DNA of 36,004 bases from Paenibacillaceae bacterium (GCA_015057775.1 SVDT01000011.1:1-36004); one strand, 5' to 3'; shown: positions 8,174 through 15,814, counted from the first letter of the stretch. The notes: generated by a model from the letters alone, not told the origin. Numbers and translations are program-made.

Positions 8174-8583
8174 ATTGATACTGGTTGTTTTTTGTTCGCC
8201 CTGCGTGCGGCAGGAGTATATTTTATTCCTGGTATTGGAAATATTGCAATTGCTGCGACAGGCGCTATATTCGTAGCTGGCGTATCAATAGCAGCAGGAA
8301 CCTGGTTATACAATACTATTACTGATTGGCTTAGTGATTCTGATTCTCTATAAATTGCCAAATAAAAGGAAAAATTCCAGCTAGGTTAAGGGGTGAAAAC
8401 GGAGATGTTGATTTAGGAAAGTTTGATTAAAATGTTAAAGGAAAAACTAGTTATAAAGAAAAAGGTGGCTGGACAATTGATAAAGATAATGCTGGTCATG
8501 GAGGAAGAAAGTGGAAGTTGAAGGACAAGGATGGGAATAGAGTTGCTTCACTGGGAGAGAATGGGGAAGTACTTGCAAATTAA
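8174..8583 (+). pseudogene. Decayed C-terminus of a polymorphic (LXG/RHS-like) toxin
   Basis: Two frames carry one damaged protein end. Frame A (8174-8353) encodes a Gly/Ala-rich hydrophobic stretch (AAGVYFIPGIGNIAIAATGA, then WLYNTITDWLSDSDSL) with no start codon; a stop lies just upstream at 8171. Frame B (+2 relative to A, about 8354-8583) continues with KIPARLRGENGDVDLGKFD, a TAA at 8428-8430, then GGWTIDKDNAGHGGRKWKLK and GNRVASLGENGEVLAN before TAA at 8581. The pattern GW-I--D---HGG--WKL-D--G-R-ASL is one I associate with small RNase-like C-terminal domains of secreted polymorphic toxins (tentatively Ntox21-like). The gene is thus disrupted by at least one frameshift, one nonsense codon and loss of the N-terminal delivery region. 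A candidate immunity gene follows after 16 bases. Confidence 0.68.
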
Positions 8584-8599
8584 TGAGGTATAATACTTT

Positions 8600-9088
8600 A
8601 TGTATGAATTAATAGAATCATTTCAAAAATCAGATGATTATTATTTTATTGATTTTATTCCATATGAAACAAATGATGTGAGCTTTCTGGATTTGGAGGA
8701 ATATTTTGAAAGTACTTATTTACATACTTTTGCAGATAAAATATCCAGAATTGCTTTGAAGATGATTTATTTCCTTCATTGCGAAATTTATTTAACTGAA
8801 GCTCCAATACCTGTTGAGTTGGAACATGAGATTTCTTTTGACGTTAATATCCGAAACAGTTCTCCGGATAAATTAGCATATATAATAAACAAGATTGTAT
8901 CAATGGATTTTTCTTCGGCACAAATAATCTTTACAGAGCCTCAGTTTCTTATAAGTATTGATGGGGGATTTTCAGTTTCTATTTATAAACCAACTGATCA
9001 GGTTCTTCAAATATTGAAGAAACTAGTTTCACAGGAGGGATTATTTTTGAAATATAGGAAGCCCCCTGATGTAAAGTTGATCATGTAA
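8600..9088 (+). CDS. Candidate immunity protein for the adjacent decayed toxin
   Basis: The product is an intact 162-residue soluble protein, acidic and aromatic-rich in its first ~60 residues (YYFIDFIPYETNDVSFLDLE), with no signal peptide or membrane helix. I cannot assign it to a named family. Size, composition and position directly after a polymorphic-toxin C-terminal domain (16 bases after its stop) are typical of cognate immunity genes. GAGGT at 8585-8589 lies 10 bases before ATG 8600. The reading frame is undamaged although the toxin is broken, so it may persist as an orphan immunity gene giving protection against related strains. Function is inferred from context only. Confidence 0.6.
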   Translation: MYELIESFQKSDDYYFIDFIPYETNDVSFLDLEEYFESTYLHTFADKISRIALKMIYFLHCEIYLTEAPIPVELEHEISFDVNIRNSSPDKLAYIINKIVSMDFSSAQIIFTEPQFLISIDGGFSVSIYKPTDQVLQILKKLVSQEGLFLKYRKPPDVKLIM

Positions 9089-9145
9089 TACATATTTAAA
9101 TGAGAATAACTGAATATATAAAGGTTTTCTGTAAAAAAGGCTTCT

Positions 9146-9202
9146 GAATGAACTTACCCCCATAAGTTAGACCGAATCTAATTTATGGGGGTAAGTTCAT
9201 TC
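9146..9202. repeat. Long inverted repeat, 26-bp arms, 5-base loop
   Basis: Arms 9146-9171 and 9177-9202 are complementary throughout with a single G-U pair, around the loop CCGAA. Inside each arm is TGAACTTACCCCCATAAG, which resembles the terminal inverted repeats of IS3/IS150-type elements (5'-TG ... CA-3'), so the structure could be two IS ends joined with no transposase between (MITE-like). It is also flanked by AAAAAAGGC (from 9133) and GCC-TTTATTTTT (to ~9220), so the transcript could act as a bidirectional terminator for the island genes on either side. Confidence 0.8.
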
Positions 9203-9415
9203 TGGGATGCCTTTATTTTTATGTATATATCTTTTAATAAACAGTGGGCTGTACCTATGATATTGTTTGGCTTAATCGGCATGTTAATGAAAATTTAAAT
9301 ATTAATCATATGATTGTATCAAAACACGTCAGGTGATGTCGAAAAAGAGAAAATATAACATAAATTATGGACTATGATACAGGTTTTATTTAAGAATAAT
9401 GTAAGGGATAAACTG

Positions 9416-9444
9416 TTGTTATAAAATTTTAAAAGAACTATAAT
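9416..9444 (+). promoter_or_regulatory. Sigma-A promoter of the secreted-protein operon
   Basis: TTGTTA (9416-9421), a 17-base AT-rich spacer and a perfect TATAAT (9439-9444) predict a start near 9451 and a leader of about 65 bases. Apart from the inverted repeat at 9146-9202, I see nothing else in 9089-9515. Confidence 0.72.
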
Positions 9445-9515
9445 AGAAATGAAAACACGGCCGTATTTTCATACAAGAGTTAGCGATAACTAATTGATAT
9501 ATAAGGAGAAAAAAT

Positions 9516-10181
9516 ATGAGATTGAAAAAAGCTTTAGCTATCATATTGTCTGTAACTACCGTGACAGCATTAACTATTACACCTGTCTCCGCGGCAGAAA
9601 GTGACTTTGAATCTACAGCAGGAGTTTTATCGGAAAACCTGGAAGATAATATTGAAATACTTGGTGACACTTCGGTGTTGGTAGAGTCCCAGGGATCGTC
9701 AGAACTTGTAACCGTTGCAGAAGATGATAATACGAGAACAGTTACCATTAAAAACCTGGAGACAGGTAAGGAAAATTATTTAAAATATGATAAATTATCT
9801 AATACAATCTACTCATCTATTACGGGTAAAACGGTTGATATAAGCAATCAAGGCAACAAAGGCGGCATTACTTTAAAATCAGAAACATCTTATAGTACTG
9901 AATATATCTCTTATGCAGAAATTAGAGATACCATAGGTACAACGGCCACTGTAGCGGGAGTTGTTGGTTTAATACTGACAAAAGTTCCAGGAGCACAAAT
10001 TGCTGGTGGCATAACTGGTACAATCAGCACAATTGTAGGAGGCGGCACTTTACTGATCCCTAATGATTCTAGTCATGGATTAAAATTATCCATAAAAACC
10101 GTAAAATACTACAGAACCAGAATGGGCAGACGACAAGTATATAAAATTACACATCAGATAACATCTGTTCGTACATATTAA
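9516..10181 (+). CDS. Secreted protein with Gly-rich hydrophobic segment, possibly bacteriocin-like
   Basis: The product has 221 residues. Residues 1-26 form a clear Sec signal peptide (cleavage after PVSA). A hydrophilic part contains VTVAEDDNTRTVTIKN and YLKYDKLSNTIYSS. A Gly/Ala/Thr-rich hydrophobic region follows at about 138-182, then a basic, Tyr-rich tail ending in ITSVRTY. AAGGAG lies 7 bases before ATG 9516. The plan (signal peptide, EDD-R-V style motif, Gly-rich hydrophobic part, cationic end, followed by a tiny hydrophobic protein) recalls large secreted bacteriocins such as the geobacillin-26 type, but I cannot confirm homology by eye. It lies in the AT-rich island under its own strong promoter and ends 1 base before the next gene. 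Confidence 0.62.
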   Translation: MRLKKALAIILSVTTVTALTITPVSAAESDFESTAGVLSENLEDNIEILGDTSVLVESQGSSELVTVAEDDNTRTVTIKNLETGKENYLKYDKLSNTIYSSITGKTVDISNQGNKGGITLKSETSYSTEYISYAEIRDTIGTTATVAGVVGLILTKVPGAQIAGGITGTISTIVGGGTLLIPNDSSHGLKLSIKTVKYYRTRMGRRQVYKITHQITSVRTY

Positions 10182-10182
10182 A

Positions 10183-10428
10183 ATGAAAAAAAATATGAAA
10201 ACAATCTCCATGATTGTATTTACGGTTTTTACAATTATTATGTGGAGTGCAAATCATTATAAATTGTATAACAGCCTTTTACAAATGCTGGCGGTATACA
10301 TTGTTATCATATCAAGTCTGATTAGTTTCATATGGATGCTTAGTATAAAAAAGAGTTATAAATATGTATTTTCTATATTACTCATTATTTCAGCTTTTAT
10401 AGTTGCGTTCTTTGGAAAATTGCCATAG
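10183..10428 (+). CDS. Small membrane protein co-translated with the secreted protein
   Basis: The product has 81 residues with three closely spaced hydrophobic helices (about residues 7-22, 33-54 and 62-78) and short basic loops. ATG 10183 comes one base after the stop of the secreted-protein gene and has no Shine-Dalgarno of its own, so translation probably depends on re-initiation. Small hydrophobic proteins encoded directly after a secreted antibacterial protein are often self-protection or accessory secretion factors; that role is inference here. A C-terminal fragment of a second copy lies at 8027-8155. Confidence 0.6.
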   Translation: MKKNMKTISMIVFTVFTIIMWSANHYKLYNSLLQMLAVYIVIISSLISFIWMLSIKKSYKYVFSILLIISAFIVAFFGKLP

Positions 10429-10446
10429 GCAGAATGAAAAATAAAC

Positions 10447-10475
10447 AAAACCAGTCGGTATCGGCTGGTTTTTAT
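10447..10475 (+). terminator. Rho-independent terminator of the secreted-protein operon
   Basis: AAACCAGTCG (10448-10457), loop GTAT, then CGGCTGGTTT (10462-10471, one G-U pair) runs into a T-rich tail. It starts 19 bases after the stop at 10428. Confidence 0.85.
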
Positions 10476-10652
10476 TTAAATGAGATATTTTACTATGAGA
10501 AGCAGCAAAACATAATTCTGTAGTTGCAGCGGTCTGAATTTTAATTTTTTGGTATTAAAAACTTGTTTAAGTGGATATATATGGTTAAGAAGAACGATTC
10601 AAAATAAATTTAAAATAAATTGCTCAGAATGGTTTAAGAAACTGTAAACTAA

Positions 10653-10679
10653 AAAAATCCTTTTAAAACAAGGATTTTT
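10653..10679 (-). terminator. Terminator of the tRNA-Arg gene
   Basis: AAAAATCCTT and AAGGATTTTT (10670-10679) form a perfect 10-bp stem around a 7-base loop. Read on the minus strand it ends in a run of Ts and lies 25 bases after the tRNA 3' end. It is symmetric enough to act on both strands. I see nothing else in 10476-10652. Confidence 0.8.
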
Positions 10680-10704
10680 GGTTAATAATTCTATATAATT
10701 ATAG

Positions 10705-10776
10705 TGCATCTGATAGGAATCGAACCTACGCACGCGGCTCCGGAGGCCACTGCTCTATCCACTGAGCTACAGATGC
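10705..10776 (-). tRNA. tRNA-Arg (anticodon CCG)
   Basis: The minus strand folds as a full cloverleaf. The acceptor stem is GCATCTG/CAGATGC, the D-stem GCTC/GAGC, and the anticodon stem GTGGC/GCCGC (one G-U) around loop CTCCGGA, giving anticodon CCG, which reads Arg codon CGG. The variable loop is 4 bases and the T-arm has loop TTCGATT. The discriminator base is A and CCA is not encoded. It is a single-gene unit with its own promoter and terminator. Confidence 0.95.
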
Positions 10777-10785
10777 ATCTTTTAC

Positions 10786-10814
10786 ATTCTACTATAGATT
10801 GTTTTAAAGCGCAA
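10786..10814 (-). promoter_or_regulatory. Promoter of the tRNA-Arg gene
   Basis: On the minus strand TTGCGC (10809-10814), a 17-base spacer and TAGAAT (10786-10791) place the start close to the mature tRNA 5' end. It is back-to-back with the plus-strand promoter at 10825-10853. Confidence 0.65.
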
Positions 10815-10824
10815 GAGTTATTTG

Positions 10825-10853
10825 TTGATTTTTGGCTGTTTTTTTGTTAGAAT
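10825..10853 (+). promoter_or_regulatory. Promoter of the membrane-anchored protein gene at 10889
   Basis: TTGATT (10825-10830), a 17-base spacer and TAGAAT (10848-10853) predict a start near 10860, just before the Shine-Dalgarno AGGAGG at 10874-10879. Confidence 0.6.
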
Positions 10854-10888
10854 AGAGAGGAGATTGTTTCTCCAGGAGGTCAGGTCTA

Positions 10889-11692
10889 ATGAAGGACTTA
10901 TTAGGAAAATGGAATGGGCTGAAAGCGGAAACCAGACGGTTTTTGAAGTTTCTTGCCATACCATTGGTTGCAGTAATACTGATCATGGCGGTGGTTGTTT
11001 TGGACAAAGCCGGACAGCCCGCGAATGAGCCGGAAACGGTCTCTGCCAAGGCGGAGAGTACATCACCGCAAAGCGATGAAAATCAGCCGCAGAAGGTAAA
11101 AGTTGCACTGCAAAAGGATGCGGTGCCCGAATTGAATGATTTGATGAAGTCATACTTTAACGCCAGAAAGAGCTGCGACAAGGACGCACTTTCTAAAGTT
11201 TATGGCGGTAAAACCGGGGAAGAGAGCCTGGATCAGCTGGCTTCCAGAATGGAAGAAGAGGTAAAGTTCTATCAGAGTTTTGAAAATCTGGAATGCTTTT
11301 CTACACCTGGAATTGCAGATGGTGACTATGTGGTTTATGCCAGATTTGATGTGAAATTCCGTCAGGCAGAGACGATGGCTCCAAGCCTGATTGTATGCTA
11401 TGCAAAGACTGCATCGGATGGAAGCTGCTACCTGGTTGCAGATAACAGCAAAGAAGAGTCTGAATTTATGCAGGAAGTAAACCAGTCTGATGAAGTGCAA
11501 AAGATGGCAAAAGAGGTAAACGAAGGTCTTGAGAAGGCTTTAAAGTCCGATGAGAATCTTCTGGCAGTTTATAATACCTTAAAAAAAGGGGAAGAAGAGC
11601 CGGAAGCTGCTGCAGAAACCACTGGGGAATCAGACAGTGAGTCATCTGGTGAACCTGCCAGTGAATCAGCCAGCCAGTCGAACAATAGTTAA
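10889..11692 (+). CDS. Membrane-anchored extracytoplasmic protein, function unknown
   Basis: The product has 267 residues: a short cytoplasmic N-terminus, one membrane helix (residues ~21-40, [18 protein letters not shown]), a polar linker, a folded domain at ~65-210, and a low-complexity acidic Ser/Glu tail (about residues 231-267). The folded part ([20 protein letters not shown], later [15 protein letters not shown]) has the length and alternation of an NTF2-like alpha+beta fold, but this is only an impression. AGGAGG sits 9 bases before ATG 10889. It is a single gene between a promoter (10825) and a terminator (11698-11735). I recognise no named family. Confidence 0.7.
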   Translation: MKDLLGKWNGLKAETRRFLKFLAIPLVAVILIMAVVVLDKAGQPANEPETVSAKAESTSPQSDENQPQKVKVALQKDAVPELNDLMKSYFNARKSCDKDALSKVYGGKTGEESLDQLASRMEEEVKFYQSFENLECFSTPGIADGDYVVYARFDVKFRQAETMAPSLIVCYAKTASDGSCYLVADNSKEESEFMQEVNQSDEVQKMAKEVNEGLEKALKSDENLLAVYNTLKKGEEEPEAAAETTGESDSESSGEPASESASQSNNS

Positions 11693-11697
11693 AACAG

Positions 11698-11735
11698 ATG
11701 CTTCTCTGCGTGGCACCGTGCAGAGGAGCATTTTT
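11698..11735 (+). terminator. Rho-independent terminator between the 10889 gene and queA
   Basis: ATGCTTCTCTGC (11698-11709) pairs with GCAGAGGAGCAT (11720-11731, one G-U) and runs into TTTTT. It begins 5 bases after the stop at 11692 and ends just before the queA Shine-Dalgarno, so queA must be transcribed by read-through or from a start close by. Confidence 0.85.
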
Positions 11736-11754
11736 GATAAAGGAGAGTAGTTTT

Positions 11755-12807
11755 ATGAACGTCAGAGATTTTTATTTTGATTTACCTCAGGAGCTGATTG
11801 CACAGGATCCGTTAGAGGACCGGTCGGCTTCCAGACTGCTGGTTCTGGACAAGCATACGGGAGAGATCGAACACAGACATTTTAAAGATATACTGGATTA
11901 CTTAAAAAAGGGAGACTGTCTGGTTATTAACGATACCAAGGTAATTCCGGCAAGGCTATTTGGTGTAAAAGAAGGCACTGAAGCAAAGATCGAGATTCTT
12001 CTATTAAAAAGAAGAGAGAATGATATCTGGGAAACTCTTGTGAAACCGGGAAAGAAAGCAAAAGTCGGAACTGTCATTTCATTTGGAGAGGGACTTTTAA
12101 AAGGAACCGTGATTGACGTGGTGGAAGAAGGAAACCGTCTCATCCAGTTTTCTTATGAGGGTATTTTTGAAGAGATTTTAGATCAGCTTGGTCAGATGCC
12201 CCTGCCACCCTATATTACCCACCAGCTTCAGGATAAAAACCGGTATCAGACTGTTTATGCCAAGAATGAAGGCTCTGCTGCCGCACCAACCGCAGGTCTG
12301 CATTTTACAAAAGAATTATTAAAGAAGATACAGGAAAAAGGAGTGGAGATTGCCCATGTTACACTTCATGTGGGACTTGGTACATTCCGCCCGGTTAAGG
12401 TGGATGAGATAGAAGCTCATCACATGCACTCTGAATTCTATATCGTTGAAGAAGAGGAAGCAAGAAAGGTTAATGATGCCAAACGAAATGGGGGAAGGAT
12501 CGTCTGCGTAGGAACCACAAGCTGCAGAACCGTGGAATCTGCGTCAACGCAAGACGGTATATTAAAGGCAGGAAGCGGATGGACTGAAATATTTATTTAT
12601 CCGGGTTATCGCTTTAAGATACTGGATTGCCTGATTACCAATTTCCATTTGCCTGAATCCACCTTAATTATGCTGGTATCTGCGCTTGCGGGGAGAGATC
12701 ATGTACTTCATGCATATGAGGAAGCAGTTCGGGAGAGATACCGTTTCTTCAGCTTTGGCGATGCCATGTTTCTGACTGACCAGAAGGATCGGGGTACAGT
12801 CAATTAA
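11755..12807 (+). CDS. queA: S-adenosylmethionine:tRNA ribosyltransferase-isomerase (QueA)
   Basis: QueA transfers and isomerises the ribosyl part of AdoMet onto 7-aminomethyl-7-deazaguanine at the wobble position of tRNA, making epoxyqueuosine. The protein has 350 residues, the usual length. Recognisable segments are [20 protein letters not shown] at the N-terminus, [43 protein letters not shown] and the C-terminal [23 protein letters not shown] 11755 has AAAGGAG 9 bases upstream. A longer in-frame version from 11698 is rejected because it would translate the terminator hairpin. rex follows 60 bases downstream. Confidence 0.96.
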   Translation: MNVRDFYFDLPQELIAQDPLEDRSASRLLVLDKHTGEIEHRHFKDILDYLKKGDCLVINDTKVIPARLFGVKEGTEAKIEILLLKRRENDIWETLVKPGKKAKVGTVISFGEGLLKGTVIDVVEEGNRLIQFSYEGIFEEILDQLGQMPLPPYITHQLQDKNRYQTVYAKNEGSAAAPTAGLHFTKELLKKIQEKGVEIAHVTLHVGLGTFRPVKVDEIEAHHMHSEFYIVEEEEARKVNDAKRNGGRIVCVGTTSCRTVESASTQDGILKAGSGWTEIFIYPGYRFKILDCLITNFHLPESTLIMLVSALAGRDHVLHAYEEAVRERYRFFSFGDAMFLTDQKDRGTVN

Positions 12808-12867
12808 AAAGTTATAAAAGGGTTGTTGGTATCTGTTATTTGCTAAATGAGACTGGGGGAAGATTTT

Positions 12868-13551
12868 ATGGAAGAAAAGAGACATATGGTAGGAGGAATA
12901 TCCAGAAAATCGCTGGAGCGCCTTCCCGTTTATCATCATTATCTGGAAAAGAAAAGCAGCGATGGATTAGAAACCATTTCCGCACCCGCCATTGCTTTGG
13001 ATCTTCAGTTAAATGAGGTTCAGGTCCGAAAAGATCTGGCATTAGTAGCCAAAACAGCAGGAAAGCCCAAAATGGGATATGTAATTAAGGAATTAATTGC
13101 AGATATGGAGGAATTTCTGGGATTTCATAACACCAATCAGGCAGCACTGGTAGGCGTTGGATATCTGGGAAAAGCACTGCTTTCCTATAAAGGCTTTGAA
13201 CAGTACGGGGTTGAAATTGTTATGGCTTTTGATGCTGACGGAAGAAAGGTGAATACCAGAATCGGTGGAAAGATGGTGCTTTCCATGGATAAACTGGAAA
13301 ACCTTTGTCAGCGAATGAATATACACATTGGGATTATTACCGTTCCTGCTGAATATGCCCAGGGGGTCTGTGACAGGCTGGTGGCAGGCGGAGTGAAGGC
13401 CATCTGGAATTTTGCCCCCATTCATCTGACTGTACCACCCCATATACTGGTTCAAAACGAGAATATGGCAGTTTCGCTTGCAGCACTGTCAAAGTATCTG
13501 TATGAAGTGGAAAAGAACGGTTGGCAGGAGACAAAGGAGGAAGATGATTGA
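12868..13551 (+). CDS. rex: Redox-sensing transcriptional repressor Rex
   Basis: Rex is a dimeric repressor that binds DNA when NADH/NAD+ is low and releases it when NADH rises, controlling fermentation and NADH-consuming genes. The protein has 227 residues. A winged-helix N-terminus contains the family signature ISRKSLERLPVYHHYLE and LNEVQVRKDLALV. A Rossmann domain follows with GVGYLG at 96-101 (GxGxxG) and the acidic AFDADGRKVN at the end of the second strand. ATG 12868 with GGGGGA 8 bases upstream is preferred over the in-frame ATG 12847. The downstream LysR gene overlaps its stop codon. A candidate target, gap, lies at 30743. Confidence 0.95.
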   Translation: MEEKRHMVGGISRKSLERLPVYHHYLEKKSSDGLETISAPAIALDLQLNEVQVRKDLALVAKTAGKPKMGYVIKELIADMEEFLGFHNTNQAALVGVGYLGKALLSYKGFEQYGVEIVMAFDADGRKVNTRIGGKMVLSMDKLENLCQRMNIHIGIITVPAEYAQGVCDRLVAGGVKAIWNFAPIHLTVPPHILVQNENMAVSLAALSKYLYEVEKNGWQETKEEDD

Positions 13552-14465
13552 ATACCGTGCTATTGCAGTATGCGGTTGAAGTGGAAAAGACCGGTTCCAT
13601 TACACAGGCAGCAGCCAATTTATACATGGATCAGCCGAATCTCAGCAAGGCGATTAAGACTTTGGAAGAAGGCCTTGGGGCGCCTATCTTTAAACGGACT
13701 TCCAAAGGAGTTGTGCCCACTGCCAGAGGAAGGATCTTTTTAGAACATGCCAGAAATGTTCTGATTCAGATTGATGAAATGGAACATCTGTATAAAACAG
13801 GAGATGGAAGCGGTGTGGAGTTTTCTCTATCTATGCCCAGAGCCAGTTATATCAGCACAGCATTTTCCGGTTTTATAAAGGAAATGGGCGCTGAATCCAT
13901 GATGAACGTATGGCTTCGTGAGACCAATTCCACAGATACTATCAGGGATGTGGAGACAGGAGAGTACAATCTTGGTATCATCCGGTATCCGGTTGCTTCT
14001 GAAAAGTATTATGCAAGGGAGACCGCTGCGAAGGGGCTGATTATGGAATCTGTTTTTGAGTATTCTTTAAGGATCCTGATGTCAAATGCCCATCCTCTTG
14101 CAGATAAGAGTGTGATAGAAGCCGAAGATTTAATGAATTTTATTGAGATTGCCCATGGAGATGTTGTTTCCAGCAAAAACGACGATATTGGAGGGGGAAT
14201 GAAATATCCCAAATCCCCAAAGAGAATTTATGTATATGAACGGGGCAGCCAGTTTCAGCTTTTGTGTGACAATCAATTGACCTATATGTGGGTATCTCCC
14301 ATGCCGGAAGAGCTGCTAAAGCAGTATCAGCTGGTGGAAAAACAATGCGTGAAGAAGAAACGTTTCAGGGATTCATTTATCTGCCGGAAGGGGTATTCAC
14401 TTACCGGCTGGGATAAGAAATTTCTTGAGCAGTTAAGCTGTGTAAAAGAAAAATTGGCAGAATAA
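13548..14465 (+). CDS. LysR-family transcriptional regulator
   Basis: The product has 305 residues. The N-terminal winged helix-turn-helix is clear (VEVEKTGSITQAAANLYMDQ, then PNLSKAIKTLEEGLGAPIFK and TARGRIFLEHARNVL), followed by the usual linker helix and an effector-binding domain. The start is a TTG at 13548 that overlaps the rex stop (TTGA), with AAAGGAGG 7 bases upstream, so it is coupled to rex. It is followed, after a terminator, by an alcohol dehydrogenase gene in the same direction, which is a plausible target. The effector is unknown. Confidence 0.93.
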   Translation: MNTVLLQYAVEVEKTGSITQAAANLYMDQPNLSKAIKTLEEGLGAPIFKRTSKGVVPTARGRIFLEHARNVLIQIDEMEHLYKTGDGSGVEFSLSMPRASYISTAFSGFIKEMGAESMMNVWLRETNSTDTIRDVETGEYNLGIIRYPVASEKYYARETAAKGLIMESVFEYSLRILMSNAHPLADKSVIEAEDLMNFIEIAHGDVVSSKNDDIGGGMKYPKSPKRIYVYERGSQFQLLCDNQLTYMWVSPMPEELLKQYQLVEKQCVKKKRFRDSFICRKGYSLTGWDKKFLEQLSCVKEKLAE

Positions 14466-14472
14466 GAATGTT

Positions 14473-14513
14473 AAATATATATCAGTATTTATATACTGAT
14501 ATATATTTTTTTA
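14473..14513 (+). terminator. Terminator after the rex-lysR unit
   Basis: AAATATATATCAGTAT (14473-14488) pairs with the mirror ATACTGATATATATTT starting at 14491, followed by a T run. The stem is long but AT-rich. It starts 8 bases after the lysR stop. Confidence 0.75.
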
Positions 14514-14516
14514 CCT

Positions 14517-14545
14517 TTGTAATTCCTCTCTGTTTGAACTACAAT
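14517..14545 (+). promoter_or_regulatory. Promoter of the alcohol dehydrogenase gene
   Basis: TTGTAA (14517-14522), a 17-base spacer and TACAAT (14540-14545) lie 44 bases before the ATG. An imperfect inverted repeat, AATTCCT (14521-14527) with AGGAATT (14563-14569) and inner GTTT/AAAC, brackets the -10 and start region and could be a regulator site. Confidence 0.6.
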
Positions 14546-14588
14546 TATCTCATAGAAACGACAGGAATTTCACAAGGAGGGTTTTACA

Positions 14589-15779
14589 ATGGCTAGATTT
14601 ACATTACCCAGAGACCTTTATCATGGAAAAGGCTCCCTGGAGGAAATAAAAAACTTAAAGGGAAAGAAAGCAATTGTTGTCGTAGGCGGCGGCTCTATGA
14701 AGCGTTTTGGCTTTCTTGACAGAGTGGAAGCATATTTAAAAGAAGCTGGATTAGAAGTAAAACTGTTTGAAGGGGTAGAGCCTGATCCCAGCGTTGAAAC
14801 TGTAATGAAGGGTGCCCAGATGATGCGGGAGTTCGAACCGGACTGGATCGTTGCAATCGGCGGCGGATCACCGATTGATGCGGCAAAAGCAATGTGGGCA
14901 TTTTATGAATACCCGGATACAACATTTGAGGATTTATGCATTCCTTTTAATTTCCCGACTTTAAGAACAAAAGCACAGTTCTGCGCCATTCCTTCTACTT
15001 CCGGTACTGCTACCGAAGTTACGGCATTCAGCGTTATTACCGATTATCACAAGGGCATCAAGTATCCCCTTGCTGACTTTAATATAACACCCGATGTGGC
15101 AATTGTTGACCCGGATCTTGCTGAGACCATGCCTAAAAAGCTGACAGCTCATACAGGTATGGATGCAATTACCCATGCAATGGAAGCATATGTTTCCACT
15201 CTTCACTGCGATTATACCGATCCTCTTGCGCTTCATGCGATCAAGATGATACATAATGATTTAATTGATTCCTATAACGGAGATATGGCTGCACGTGACC
15301 GCATGCATAATGCACAGTGTCTTGCAGGTATGGCATTTTCCAATGCACTCCTTGGAATCGTTCATTCCATGGCTCATAAAACAGGAGCTGCTTATTCTGG
15401 CGGACACATTGTGCATGGCTGTGCCAATGCAATGTATCTTCCAAAAGTTATTAAGTTTAATGCCAAAGACGCAGAAGCAGCAAAGCGTTATGGTGAGATT
15501 GCCCGTTTCATTGGTTTAGATGGCAACACAGATGAAGAACTGGTTGATGCATTAATTGCTGAGATCCGTTCCATGAACAAGGAGCTGGATATTCCTACCT
15601 GTATTAAGGAATACGAAGGCGGAATCATTGACGAAGCAGAGTTCAATGATAAATTAGCGGCAGTAGCTGAGTTAGCAGTTGGTGATGCATGCACCGGCTC
15701 CAACCCACGGGCAATTACCCCGGCAGAGATGGAGAAGCTGTTAACCTGTTGTTACTATGATAAAGAGGTAGATTTTTAA
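14589..15779 (+). CDS. Iron-containing (group III) alcohol dehydrogenase
   Basis: The product has 396 residues and catalyses NAD(P)-dependent interconversion of an alcohol and aldehyde; in fermenting clostridia such enzymes usually reduce aldehydes to regenerate NAD(P)+. The N-terminal dinucleotide domain has IVAIGGGSPIDAAKAMWAF and the AIPSTSGTATEVTAFSVI segment. The C-terminal helical domain has the metal ligands D192 and H196 (GMDAITHAMEAY), H259 (VHSMAHKTGAA) and H276 (HIVHGCANAM). The SGGHIVHG loop is three residues longer than in FucO or AdhE. CAAGGAGGG precedes ATG 14589. It stands alone between its own promoter and a strong hairpin. Butanol, propanediol or general aldehyde substrates cannot be told apart from sequence alone. 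Confidence 0.94.
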   Translation: MARFTLPRDLYHGKGSLEEIKNLKGKKAIVVVGGGSMKRFGFLDRVEAYLKEAGLEVKLFEGVEPDPSVETVMKGAQMMREFEPDWIVAIGGGSPIDAAKAMWAFYEYPDTTFEDLCIPFNFPTLRTKAQFCAIPSTSGTATEVTAFSVITDYHKGIKYPLADFNITPDVAIVDPDLAETMPKKLTAHTGMDAITHAMEAYVSTLHCDYTDPLALHAIKMIHNDLIDSYNGDMAARDRMHNAQCLAGMAFSNALLGIVHSMAHKTGAAYSGGHIVHGCANAMYLPKVIKFNAKDAEAAKRYGEIARFIGLDGNTDEELVDALIAEIRSMNKELDIPTCIKEYEGGIIDEAEFNDKLAAVAELAVGDACTGSNPRAITPAEMEKLLTCCYYDKEVDF

Positions 15780-15814
15780 GATAATCTCCAATAAAATGTA
15801 TGCAATGTGTATCG

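Noticed and set aside
11698-11754. In-frame N-terminal extension of queA
   Set aside because: It would translate the terminator hairpin of the previous gene, lacks a Shine-Dalgarno, and QueA proteins begin at the residues encoded from 11755.
12808-12867. TTGTTGG...TTATTTG upstream of rex as a Rex autoregulatory site
   Set aside because: Spacing and the right half do not match the 18-base Rex consensus, unlike the site at 30690-30707.
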